Assembly: GCA_947474595.1 (NCBI GenBank) | Contig: CANJIV010000008.1 | Coordinates: 22,363 to 86,362, forward strand | DNA from: Solirubrobacterales bacterium | Lineage (GTDB): Bacteria > Actinomycetota > Thermoleophilia > Solirubrobacterales > Solirubrobacteraceae | Direction: 5' to 3' | Length of the DNA: 64,000 nucleotides | Part shown: piece after piece, positions 18,009 to 26,389 of the stretch | Numbering within the stretch: the stretch's first letter is position 1 | How the letters are laid out: the number at the start of each line of letters is the position of its first letter | Position numbers and translations under genes: made by a program | The notes under the pieces: model-generated | Database searches by the model: none | Told to the model about the DNA's origin: nothing | The model's input: only the letters and a program-made list of their open reading frames with translations

Positions 18009-20027
18009 CTACCCGACGTGGCCCCCCTGGGCGCGCGCCTCGTCTAGCTCACGCCCAAGTGCTCGAAGCTCGTCACGGAGAATTGCCGCGTACTCAAAGC
18101 GCAGATCTTCAGCCGCCACCAACATCTCGTCTTCAAGATCGGCTAGAAGCTTCTCGAGCTCGGCGACGGTCATCTGCGACTCGCGCTTGTTCGCGCGCGC
18201 CTTGCGACCTTTGGGAACCTTTGATTCGGACTGTAAGAATTCGCCGATATCTGAGACGCCTTTGATAATCGACGCCGGGGTGATGTTGTTGGCCTCGTTG
18301 TAAGCAATTTGAATCTCGCGGCGGCGATCGGTCTCCTCGATCGCCGCAGTCATCGCCCGACTGCGCTTATCGGCATACATCAGGACGGTGCCTTCGACGT
18401 TACGGGCCGCCCGTCCGATGGTTTGGATCAGGGAGGTCTCTCCTCGTAAGAACCCTTCCTTATCTGCGTCGAGAATCGCTACGAGGGTTACCTCGGGAAG
18501 ATCAAGTCCCTCTCGCAACAGATTGACCCCGACTAAGACATCAAACTCCCCTAGGCGAAGCTCTCTAATGATCGCGATCCGTTCGAGCGTGTCGACCTCT
18601 GAGTGCAGGTAACGAACCTTAAAGCCCATCTCCAATAGATAGTCGGTTAAGTCCTCTGACATCTTCTTAGTTAGCGTCGTTATGAGTACGCGTTCGTTAC
18701 GCGCAGCCCTGGCTCTGATCTCATTCATCAGATCGTCGATCTGGTTAAGCGTGGGCCTGACTTCGATCGCCGGATCGACAATTCCTGTCGGCCTGACAAT
18801 CTGCTCGACCACGCTGTGGGAATGAGCGCGCTCGTACTTTCCCGGGGTAGCAGAGACGAAGACCATCTGGGGTGTTATCTGTAAGAACTCATCAAAGGTC
18901 TGGGGGCGGTTGTCCATCGCGCTGGGCAGCCGAAAGCCAAAGTCCACGAGAGTCTGTTTGCGCGAGCGGTCGCCTTCGTACATGCCGCCTATCTGCGGCA
19001 CAGATTGGTGGGACTCGTCGATGAAACAGACGAAATCCTTGGGGAAGTAATCGATTAGGCAGTACGGCCTCGCACCCGGCTCGCGGCCGTCGAGGACTCT
19101 CGAATAGTTTTCGATGCCAGAGCAGAAGCCGACCTCACCGAGCATCTCCATGTCGTACCGCGTGCGTTGGCGCAGTCGATGGGACTCAAGCACCTTGCCG
19201 GCCGCATCTAGCTGCGCACAGCGGCCATCTAGCTCACGGCCTATCTCGGCTACAGCTACGTCGAGCGCACCGTCTTTGACGGCGTAGTGGGTCGCAGGCC
19301 AGATAGCGATGTGCTCAAGATCGGCCTCGAGGACCTCACCAGTTAGAGGGTCAAATTGCGTGAGAGCCTCTACTTGGTCGCCGAAAAGAGTTGCTCGATA
19401 GGCGCTTTCGGCGTATGCCGGGAAGATCTCAAGCGTCTCCCCCCGAACTCGAAAGGTGCCTCGCACTAAGGCGGTGTCATTGCGGCTGTATTGGATCGCT
19501 ATCAGTTTGCGTAAGAGAGCTTCGCGATCGATCTCCTCGCCTTTGCGCAGGATCTGCATATTGAGGTCGTAGGTCTCAGGTGATCCCATTCCAAAGATGC
19601 AGGAGACCGAGGCCACGATGACTACGTCGCGTCGGGCAAACAGAGCCGCGGTAGCAGCATGGCGTAGTCGATCGATCTCTTGGTTAATCGCCGAGTCCTT
19701 CTCGATGTAGAGATCACGGCTGGGCACGTAGGCTTCAGGTTGGTAGTAGTCGTAGTAGGAGACGAAGAATTCAACGGCGTTATCTGGGAAGTAAGTGCGG
19801 AATTCGTTACAAAGCTGAGCGGCGAGCGTCTTGTTGTGAGCGATCACTAAGGCTGGCCGCTGAAGCTCTGCCATAACCCCGGCCATCGTCATTGTCTTGC
19901 CGGTTCCGGTCGCCCCCAGCAAGGTGGTGTAGCGCTCACCGCTGCGTATGCTCTCGGCGATCGCGGCGATCGCGCCCGGCTGGTCTGCTGCTGGCCTGAA
20001 GGCCCCATCGAGTCGAAAGTCTGGCAT
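18009..20027 (-). CDS. uvrB: Excinuclease ABC subunit B
   Basis: 672 residues, the helicase-like damage-verification subunit. Walker A is [18 protein letters not shown]; the beta-hairpin that clamps DNA is [18 protein letters not shown]; helicase motif VI lies near QTIGRAARN. At the C-terminus the UVR domain ([20 protein letters not shown]) binds Uvr[21 protein letters not shown] is typical. It begins 21 bases after the acetyltransferase fusion gene and shares its operon. uvrA is encoded separately about 1 kb further on. Confidence 0.99.
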   Translation of the reverse strand: MPDFRLDGAFRPAADQPGAIAAIAESIRSGERYTTLLGATGTGKTMTMAGVMAELQRPALVIAHNKTLAAQLCNEFRTYFPDNAVEFFVSYYDYYQPEAYVPSRDLYIEKDSAINQEIDRLRHAATAALFARRDVVIVASVSCIFGMGSPETYDLNMQILRKGEEIDREALLRKLIAIQYSRNDTALVRGTFRVRGETLEIFPAYAESAYRATLFGDQVEALTQFDPLTGEVLEADLEHIAIWPATHYAVKDGALDVAVAEIGRELDGRCAQLDAAGKVLESHRLRQRTRYDMEMLGEVGFCSGIENYSRVLDGREPGARPYCLIDYFPKDFVCFIDESHQSVPQIGGMYEGDRSRKQTLVDFGFRLPSAMDNRPQTFDEFLQITPQMVFVSATPGKYERAHSHSVVEQIVRPTGIVDPAIEVRPTLNQIDDLMNEIRARAARNERVLITTLTKKMSEDLTDYLLEMGFKVRYLHSEVDTLERIAIIRELRLGEFDVLVGVNLLREGLDLPEVTLVAILDADKEGFLRGETSLIQTIGRAARNVEGTVLMYADKRSRAMTAAIEETDRRREIQIAYNEANNITPASIIKGVSDIGEFLQSESKVPKGRKARANKRESQMTVAELEKLLADLEDEMLVAAEDLRFEYAAILRDELRALGRELDEARAQGGHVG

Positions 20028-20048
20028 CGCCGTTGAGAGGAGCGTCCG

Positions 20049-21509
20049 CTATGAGACCGGCTCGACGCGGGCGCGATCTGCCAGTGTGGTCGCGAGCAAG
20101 GCTTGAGAGAAGGGCGAATCGAGCACAAGGTGCTCGGTCTCGACGTTCTCAGCATCGATGCGCTGAAGACGCAGATAGTCGTGACCGCCTAGACCGAATG
20201 GAATCAGTCCGGAGTAGAAGAAATCACTAGCGTTAAGTGCCTCGATCGCGTCGGTCGCGTCCGCGATCGCGCTGATATTTATATCGGCATAGATGACGTC
20301 CTCATGGTGCATCACGAGGTGGCGAAGCGCACGCTGGAGGAGCTGGGGAGTGTCGCTGTCCCAACGGTCAATTCGCAGGCTGCCGACCGCAGCTGCGTCA
20401 TCAGTGGTGTAAACAACCGACTCGCCAGCGTTCACAGCGTCTCCATCTAGGGCGGTGGCGCGCAGATCGCTGATCTCTAGTCCGATATTGGAGTAAGCAG
20501 CTATTAGCTCATCGCGATAGCGCGACGGCAGCGTGACTGGCCTCGGCGCGGCTTCGAGAATGAGGTACGAGACCAGCAGTGCATTGCGCATATTTTGATT
20601 GGCTACAGAGATCTCCCGAAACGTCTCCCAAGTCGCCGTGTGACCCAAGAGTAATGCCGTCTCACGGTAACCCTGGCGGTGTTCGACTCGCTGGCTATAA
20701 GGGTGCACAGTGACCGCGCAACCGAAAATAGCCGACAAACCATGGGCGCTTGCACGTGTCTTGGTGTGAGCAAACAGCTTCCCAAAAATGCCGAGACCTC
20801 GATAGATCGGATTCACTGCAGCGGCACCTGATTCTGCCGACGGCGTATCTGGTTTTAGGAAGAGTGCGTGATGGCCGACGACGTCACCTGCGTAGAGGGC
20901 GACGGTCGAAACCATATGTCCGTCTTGGATCTGGGTGGCCAGCCAGCGGGGACGGTAGAAGTCGGGGTGTACATAGCTCAGTCCGTAGGTCGAGTAGATC
21001 AGGCGTGAGATCGGCTCAACGTCAGCCACCGTAGCGTCACGGATCTCGATCTCCTCAGGCTTGATATCGGGTCGCTCAGCTTCGCGGCGCACCATTGGTG
21101 CCCTGTGATCAATGGCAGGCTCGCTACGCAGCTCTAGGCTTGCTGTAAGACGCACCCCATCCCCACCAAAGGTCTCCAGCCGCAAATCGCTGGCGTGCGG
21201 CGCTGCAGCGCGTAAAACGTCAGGCGGGTCTCCGATACCAGGGCCGAAACTAGTAGTCGGCTCCCCCCAGTCGCGTATCTGTAGCGACACCTCCCGGCCT
21301 TCAAGGATCAGAGTGACCTCAATGTCGCCGTCGCTCTGATCTCCATAGGCGCGGTCTAGGGCGTAGCTGGACAGGACACTCACCAGAGAGGTAAGACGGT
21401 CTCCATCAAAGGCCTCTATCCCGTGGGTGGCGGCAAACCGCTGGGCTAGCGCAGGCACTAGAGGCAACGAGATCGAGTCACCGGGGATAGTCAGCGAAAC
21501 CTTCCTCAA
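20049..21509 (-). CDS. Fusion of a degenerate RsbW-like ATPase domain with a GNAT acetyltransferase
   Basis: 486 residues in three parts. Residues about 1-130 resemble an anti-sigma-factor type HATPase (FDGDRLTSLVSVLSSYALDR ... VTLILEGREVSLQIRDWGEP). However, the N-box residues that hold Mg-ATP are gone: by alignment Glu, Asn and His correspond to Val45, Tyr49 and Arg53. Residues about 150-300 are a GNAT fold with the acetyl-CoA loop AVNPIYRGLGIFGKLF. The last 180 residues (TLPSRYRDELIAAYSNIGLE onward) match nothing I recognise. It overlaps the lytic transglycosylase gene by four bases and precedes uvrB. Substrate and partner unknown; the first domain might bind a regulator rather than ATP. 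Confidence 0.75.
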   Translation of the reverse strand: MRKVSLTIPGDSISLPLVPALAQRFAATHGIEAFDGDRLTSLVSVLSSYALDRAYGDQSDGDIEVTLILEGREVSLQIRDWGEPTTSFGPGIGDPPDVLRAAAPHASDLRLETFGGDGVRLTASLELRSEPAIDHRAPMVRREAERPDIKPEEIEIRDATVADVEPISRLIYSTYGLSYVHPDFYRPRWLATQIQDGHMVSTVALYAGDVVGHHALFLKPDTPSAESGAAAVNPIYRGLGIFGKLFAHTKTRASAHGLSAIFGCAVTVHPYSQRVEHRQGYRETALLLGHTATWETFREISVANQNMRNALLVSYLILEAAPRPVTLPSRYRDELIAAYSNIGLEISDLRATALDGDAVNAGESVVYTTDDAAAVGSLRIDRWDSDTPQLLQRALRHLVMHHEDVIYADINISAIADATDAIEALNASDFFYSGLIPFGLGGHDYLRLQRIDAENVETEHLVLDSPFSQALLATTLADRARVEPVS

Positions 21510-22159
21510 AGTCCTAACTCCTTTGCGTACTCGCTGCGATAGTCGGCTTGGGCTTGGATGACGCGCTCAACGTAGTGGCGTGTCTCAGGGAAGGGGATGT
21601 TATCTACGCCGAAGGCCTCTCCGCGTCGCCCGGCTTCGCCGAGCCACTGGTCAACATTGCCTTCCCCCGCGTTGTAGGCAGCTAGGGCCAACGTCTCATT
21701 GCCGCCGTAGCGGTTGAGTAAGTAGCGAAGATAGTAAGAGCCGTAGGAGATGTTTGTCTGCGGCGTGCCAAGGTCTTTGAGCTGGAAGGCTGTTCCGCCG
21801 GAAAGGTCAGCGATGTACTGCGCCGTCGCAGGTGTGATCTGCATCAAGCCTCTAGCTCCAGCCGATGAAGTCTGATCTCTAAACCTCGATTCGGCGTAAA
21901 TCACTGCCGCGATTAGCTCGGGGGACAGCTTTTTAGCTTTGGCCTGCTGGCGGATGATGTCTTCGTGATTTAGTGGGAGCGTGAGCTCATTAACGGCCTT
22001 GTTGAACTGTGGGTAGATCGCGATAGCCGCGACGCCGACGACCACCACTGAGACCAAAGCGACTAACAGCCTGCGGCTGCTTTTTGGTTTTGACCTACTA
22101 GCTTTTGTTCTGCCATGCGCGTTCGCCGCACGGTTGTGAGGTCGTGGACGCGCGGTCAC
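21506..22159 (-). CDS. Membrane-anchored lytic transglycosylase (Slt family)
   Basis: 217 residues. It has a basic N-terminus followed by one membrane segment (LLVALVSVVVVGVAAIAIYP). Then comes the soluble lytic transglycosylase domain with the catalytic Glu in AAVIYAESRFRDQTSSAGAR, the GLMQITPATAQYIA motif and LALAAYNAGEGNVDQW. It cleaves peptidoglycan glycan strands outside the membrane. It overlaps both neighbours (coaE and the acetyltransferase fusion) by four bases, so it is firmly in the rpsA operon. Confidence 0.93.
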   Translation of the reverse strand: MTARPRPHNRAANAHGRTKASRSKPKSSRRLLVALVSVVVVGVAAIAIYPQFNKAVNELTLPLNHEDIIRQQAKAKKLSPELIAAVIYAESRFRDQTSSAGARGLMQITPATAQYIADLSGGTAFQLKDLGTPQTNISYGSYYLRYLLNRYGGNETLALAAYNAGEGNVDQWLGEAGRRGEAFGVDNIPFPETRHYVERVIQAQADYRSEYAKELGL

Positions 22160-22752
22160 AGTGCCAGCTTGTCAAGGATCACTGACAGCTTCGCTTCTAA
22201 CTCTTCTAAGGAGCCGTCATTGGTCACTACGTAGGAAGCACGCCGCGCCTTCTCCTCTTGGCTTAACTGACGTGCGTTGCGTTCGTCGAGGGAGACCTGC
22301 CCGCGGGCACGTGCTCGTTGATCGCGAACCTCTTGGTCGGCGACGATGACGATCGTCGCGTCATAGGCACGCTGCATATCTGACTCAAAAAGTAGCGGCA
22401 CCTCGACAACCAGTGCGCGCGGTGGCGGCTTAGAAGCAGACACGCGTTCTCTCCACTGGGCCATCTTTTCCCCCACTAACGGCCAAAGTAGTCCCTCTAG
22501 CCAAAGACGCTCTTCCGGTGTAGCGAAAGCTTTAACGGCTATGAGTGAACGATCGACCACGCCGTCTGGCGCGACCTCTAAACCCCAGCGTTCAGTAACG
22601 GCATCACGCACCAGCTCGCTGCGGTACAGATCGTGGACAACCACGTCGGTGCTCAGCACTGGGACACCAAGATGTCTAAGTGCTTCCAGCGCCGTCGACT
22701 TGCCCGCACCAATTGACCCAGTTAGGCCGACAAAGGGAACCTTTGCCGTAAT
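22156..22752 (-). CDS. coaE: Dephospho-CoA kinase, apparently with a non-standard start codon
   Basis: It phosphorylates dephospho-CoA, the last step of CoA synthesis. Reading from 22752 gives about 198 residues, the usual CoaE length: VPFVGLTGSIGAGKSTALEA with the P-loop, then LSTDVVVHDLY, RSLIAVKAF, LVVEVPLLFES (DVPLLFE-like) and QRARARGQVSLDERNARQ. There is no in-frame ATG, GTG or TTG upstream of the P-loop back to the in-frame stop at 22807-22809; the first standard start (GTG at 22659) would delete the P-loop. ATT at 22752 (or ATC at 22755), with TGAGG about 11 bases upstream, is the best candidate. It begins 13 bases after the rpsA stop. Confidence 0.88.
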   Translation of the reverse strand: MTAKVPFVGLTGSIGAGKSTALEALRHLGVPVLSTDVVVHDLYRSELVRDAVTERWGLEVAPDGVVDRSLIAVKAFATPEERLWLEGLLWPLVGEKMAQWRERVSASKPPPRALVVEVPLLFESDMQRAYDATIVIVADQEVRDQRARARGQVSLDERNARQLSQEEKARRASYVVTNDGSLEELEAKLSVILDKLAL

Positions 22753-22765
22753 GATCGACCGCGCC

Positions 22766-24169
22766 TCAGTCCGTGGGGTCCGCTGGCAAATCGACAGCTT
22801 CTTCGGCTACGGCCTCAACGATCTCTTCGGCCACTGCCTCTTCAGCTACGTCTTCAACGATCTCTTCGGCCACTGCCTCGGTAGTGACCGCGTTGCCTAG
22901 GCCTTCGGTGGCGGCGTATGCGGCAGCCGTCTGAGCTCGCACGACCTCTTCAGCGATCGGATCACTCTCAGGTAGGACGATCTCGCTCGGATCATCGAGT
23001 GACCTCGCGATTGCCGCTAGAGCCGATGGCTTAAGCGCGAGGGTTTGACCCTCTACCCGCTTGACTGAAAGCGAAAGACGGCGACGTTCAGAGTCGATCT
23101 CAAGGATCTTGACCTTAATCTCATCGCCGGGATCAACAACATCACTAGGACTCTCGACGTGGTGTGCGGCTAGCTCTGAGATATGGACTAGACCTTCAAC
23201 ACCGTCAAGAATCTCAACGAACGCTCCGAAAGTGACGACCTTAGTCACTGCGCCTTCGAGCTCATCTCCAACGTTATAGGTGTTGACTACACGCTCCCAC
23301 GGATCCTCTTGGGTCTGTTTTAGCCCGAGCGAGATGCGTTGGCGGTCGCGGTCAATATCAAGGACTTTGACCTGCACCGTGTCGCCGATGTTGAGGATCT
23401 CGCCGGGGTGATTGACGTGAGACCATGAAAGCTCGGAGATGTGGATCAGTCCATCTATTCCGTTGAGGTCGACGAAGGCGCCGAAGTCAACGATGTTGGA
23501 AATCTGACCTTCAACTACGACTCCAGGCTGGAGGCGATCAAGGATCTCTTGTCGTTGATCCTTGCGCTCTTCTTCCAAGACTGCACGACGCGAAAGCACA
23601 ACGTTATTGCGCGAACGGTTGAGCTCGATCACCTTGCATTCGATCTCAGTGCTCATGAACTCGTCAAGGTTGGCGACTCGGCGGATGTCAACCAGAGACG
23701 CTGGGAGGAACCCTCGAACGCCAAGATCGATGATTAGTCCGCCCTTAACTACCTCGATGACCAAGCCGATCACTGGCTCTCCGGATTCGGCGGCTGCCTC
23801 TATCCGGCGCCACGCCTTCTCAAAGCGTGCGCGCTTCTTGGAGAGGATTAGCCGACCATCGGGATCCTCACGGATCAGGACAAGCGCATCGACCTCTTCG
23901 CCCATCTCGACCTCGTCGGCGGGGTCAACAGATTTGCGGATTGACAGCTCGTTGGATGGGATTACTCCCTCGGACTTATAGCCAATATCTACGAGCACCT
24001 CGTCCTTATCAATTCGGACGACGTGGCCGGTAACTACGTCGCCTTCCTCGAACGGTTTAAAGGTGGCGTCATAGTTGGGGACGATCTGCCCATCGATCAT
24101 GAGCAGGAGTCCGTCTGATCCCTCGACGACTGTAGCGGCCGGAGGGAGTTCGGTAGTGGTTTCGGTCAT
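22766..24169 (-). CDS. rpsA: 30S ribosomal protein S1
   Basis: 467 residues with four S1 RNA-binding repeats: EEGDVVTGHVVRIDKDEVLV, GEPVIGLVIEVVKGGLIIDL, PGVVVEGQISNIVDFGAFVD and VGDELEGAVTKVVTFGAFVE. The last two end in GLIHISELSW and GLVHISELA. A C-terminal tail follows that is acidic, with an internal 13-residue repeat of the AEEIVE(D/A)VAEEAV type. S1 helps load mRNA onto the 30S subunit. The ATG has TACCCT eight bases upstream and no Shine-Dalgarno sequence, so the mRNA may be leaderless. First gene of the rpsA-coaE-slt-GNAT-uvrB-divIVA operon. Confidence 0.98.
   Translation of the reverse strand: MTETTTELPPAATVVEGSDGLLLMIDGQIVPNYDATFKPFEEGDVVTGHVVRIDKDEVLVDIGYKSEGVIPSNELSIRKSVDPADEVEMGEEVDALVLIREDPDGRLILSKKRARFEKAWRRIEAAAESGEPVIGLVIEVVKGGLIIDLGVRGFLPASLVDIRRVANLDEFMSTEIECKVIELNRSRNNVVLSRRAVLEEERKDQRQEILDRLQPGVVVEGQISNIVDFGAFVDLNGIDGLIHISELSWSHVNHPGEILNIGDTVQVKVLDIDRDRQRISLGLKQTQEDPWERVVNTYNVGDELEGAVTKVVTFGAFVEILDGVEGLVHISELAAHHVESPSDVVDPGDEIKVKILEIDSERRRLSLSVKRVEGQTLALKPSALAAIARSLDDPSEIVLPESDPIAEEVVRAQTAAAYAATEGLGNAVTTEAVAEEIVEDVAEEAVAEEIVEAVAEEAVDLPADPTD
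22815..22879. repeat. 26-base direct repeat in the 3' end of rpsA
   Basis: An identical 26-base segment beginning TCAACGATCTCTTCGG occupies 22815-22840 and 22854-22879 (period 39 bases). It encodes the duplicated acidic motif in the S1 tail, whose length could vary by recombination. Confidence 0.9.
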
Positions 24170-24222
24170 TAGTGGGCAGGGTAGCGGGATTGGGCCTGTC
24201 GGCGCTTAGTGGGGCGTCCACC

Positions 24223-24228
24223 TATGAT
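24223..24228 (+). promoter_or_regulatory. Predicted -10 box of the flavoprotein gene
   Basis: TATGAT eight bases before the ATG at 24237. It is divergent from the predicted rpsA -10 (TACCCT, 24178-24183), so two promoters share a 67-base gap. A GGGGA touches the ATG but is too close for a normal ribosome-binding site. Confidence 0.45.
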
Positions 24229-24236
24229 CGCGGGGA

Positions 24237-25376
24237 ATGACTATTCGGGCAACAAAACGGGGTAGCCAACGCACCCCGCTCTCGGCGGAGTGCGACGTTT
24301 TAATCTGTGGGGCGAGCTTTGCGGGCCTCTCAGTGGCCCGAGAGTTGGCCGGTATTGGTGCAAAAGTCATGGTTATCGATCGCTACGAGATCGGTGAGCG
24401 CCAGACCTCGGCGTGTGCTGCGCCGACGGCTTGGTTAGAGAATCTCGGTTTGGGCCAGTCGATCCTTCAGACATTTGGTGAACTCGTCGTCCACACCCCA
24501 GATCAATCTGTTCGCTGGGAACTCCCTTTTACGTTCTCAACGTTTGACTACCGCCAGCTTTGCCTCCTGCTCTGGGATCAGGCTGGCGACGCCCACTTTG
24601 AGACAGCCAAGGTCAATCGGCGAAGCGCTAACACCGTTGAGACCGACCGCGGTGCGATCACTTCTGAACTGATCGTCGACGCAATGGGCTGGCGACGGAT
24701 CCTCGACTCTCAACCAAATGTTCAGCCCCCCGACGCGCCGATGTCGCGTGGGCTTGAGGTATCCCCCGCAGGCTCTCGAGAAGATCTGGAGCTGTGGCTA
24801 GACCCTTCTTATCTGGCATCTGGCTACGGCTGGTCGTTCCCTGCTGGGGGTGAGGTGCGGGTGGGACTTGGCTCGTTTGAGCCACGCGATCACGTTCGCG
24901 AGCCAACAGTACGGCTATCCAACACCCTCGGACTGGCACCCGACAAATACCAAGGCAACTGGATCCCGCACAAACTCCGGCCTGGGGCTGGTGACGAGAT
25001 TTTCTATGTCGGGGACTCCGCGGGACACTGCCTGCCACTCTCAGCCGAAGGGATCCGGACTGCCTTCTACTTCGGCCTAGCAGCCGGACGGGAACTACGG
25101 CTAATCCTAGAAGGGGGACAAGGTCGCGAACAGGCGCTAGAGCGCTATGCACTGTTTAGCGCCCAACACGCCGCTAAGTTCTCAATCATGCTCGGACTCC
25201 AACAGGCCTACCCAAAGATCCCCACGCGGTTGATGTCTAAGGCTGTGAGAGCCTTCGGTAATCCCAAGGTCAGTCGCTGGGCATTTCAAAGATATCTCGA
25301 AATTGCGCCACCTTCCTATGCTCTGAGCGGGCCTGCGCGCGCCGAGAAGAGTCCTGCCTCGAGCGCAGCGGCGTGA
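24237..25376 (+). CDS. FAD-dependent oxidoreductase, geranylgeranyl-reductase-like
   Basis: 379 residues. The N-terminal FAD-binding Rossmann motif is CDVLICGASFAGLSVARELA, with the adenine-ribose Asp/Arg in VMVIDRYEIG. IVDAMGWRRIL is the second dinucleotide motif, and YVGDSAGHCLPLSAEGIRTA is the third FAD motif (GD), typical of the geranylgeranyl reductase/PHBH group. Such enzymes reduce isoprenoid chains of lipids or quinones, or hydroxylate aromatics; the substrate here is unknown. It is probably co-oriented with pyrF (34 bases apart). The C-terminal Ala/Ser-rich tail looks disordered. Confidence 0.85.
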   Translation: MTIRATKRGSQRTPLSAECDVLICGASFAGLSVARELAGIGAKVMVIDRYEIGERQTSACAAPTAWLENLGLGQSILQTFGELVVHTPDQSVRWELPFTFSTFDYRQLCLLLWDQAGDAHFETAKVNRRSANTVETDRGAITSELIVDAMGWRRILDSQPNVQPPDAPMSRGLEVSPAGSREDLELWLDPSYLASGYGWSFPAGGEVRVGLGSFEPRDHVREPTVRLSNTLGLAPDKYQGNWIPHKLRPGAGDEIFYVGDSAGHCLPLSAEGIRTAFYFGLAAGRELRLILEGGQGREQALERYALFSAQHAAKFSIMLGLQQAYPKIPTRLMSKAVRAFGNPKVSRWAFQRYLEIAPPSYALSGPARAEKSPASSAAA

Positions 25377-25410
25377 GAGTTAGCGGGCCAACGCATAGAG
25401 TCTCTCTTCG

Positions 25411-26373
25411 ATGAGCTCGTCTAACGCTGTAGCGCACTTCACAGATCGGCTGATTGACCGCGTTATAGCGACACGTAGCCACCTTGTCGTAGGACTTGAC
25501 CCAGACCTCTCAGAGCTTCCCGCGGAGCTCTTAGACGGTGTAGATGACCTTGGCGGCGCCGCAGCAGCGGCAGGACGGTTCTGCGTGGCTCTAATTGACG
25601 GTGTCAGCGAGCATGTTGCGGCGGTAAAGCCCCAATCGGCCTTCTTCGAACAGTTCGGCTCGGCGGGAGTGGCGGCCTTGGAGATGGTGATCGCTCATGC
25701 TCACTCCGTCGGGTTACTGGTGATCGAGGATGCCAAGCGGGGTGACATCGGCTCAACGATGGCCGCGTATGCAGCCACCACGATCGGTTCGGTCAGGATC
25801 GGCGGACGTGATCTAGCAGCCCATGACAGCGACGCGGTAACTGTCAGTCCATATCTTGGCCCCCAATCGCTCGAACCCATGCTCGAGGTTGGTCGGCCTT
25901 TAGGCAAAGGCATCTTTGTTCTGGTCAGAACCAGCAACCCCGGCTCTGCAGAGATTCAGGGCGATCTAACAGAGCTGGGCTCCGAGCCGCTCTACCTCAA
26001 GGTCGCGGCGATGGTCGCGCGGTTAGGGGCCTCCAATATCGGCAAGCACGGATACGGTGACGTTGGAGCAGTTACCGGCCTGACCTACCCCCAAGAGGCC
26101 CCGGGCCTACGTGCCGCGATGCCTGACTCCTACTTCCTAGTTCCCGGTCTTGGTGCCCAAGGTGGCAAGCCAGAGGATTTTGCGGAGTTCCTTAATGGCG
26201 ATGGGCTCGGTGCGGTTGCTGCGGCTTCGCGCAGCATCTCAGGAGCGTGGCGCAATGCGCCCCAGGGCGGAGCGATCTTAGATCTCGTGCGCACCTGCTC
26301 CCAAGCGGCCACGCTGGCCACTAGTCAATCGCTAAATAACGCCCTTGAGGCGGCCGATCGCCTGCGCTTCTAG
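25411..26373 (+). CDS. pyrF: Orotidine 5'-phosphate decarboxylase (type 2)
   Basis: 320 residues. It makes UMP from OMP. LVVGLDPDLSELP starts the barrel, and the catalytic segment is VIEDAKRGDIGSTMAAYA (the Lys/Asp network in DAKRGD). GNIGKHGYGDVGAVTGLTY-like and FLVPGLGAQGG segments follow. The long form with an insert is the type 2 family common in actinobacteria. TAGAGT lies nine bases before the ATG, so it may have its own leaderless promoter. It ends 16 bases from the end of the convergent polA. Confidence 0.96.
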   Translation: MSSSNAVAHFTDRLIDRVIATRSHLVVGLDPDLSELPAELLDGVDDLGGAAAAAGRFCVALIDGVSEHVAAVKPQSAFFEQFGSAGVAALEMVIAHAHSVGLLVIEDAKRGDIGSTMAAYAATTIGSVRIGGRDLAAHDSDAVTVSPYLGPQSLEPMLEVGRPLGKGIFVLVRTSNPGSAEIQGDLTELGSEPLYLKVAAMVARLGASNIGKHGYGDVGAVTGLTYPQEAPGLRAAMPDSYFLVPGLGAQGGKPEDFAEFLNGDGLGAVAAASRSISGAWRNAPQGGAILDLVRTCSQAATLATSQSLNNALEAADRLRF

Positions 26374-26389
26374 GGCGATACCCGCGCGA

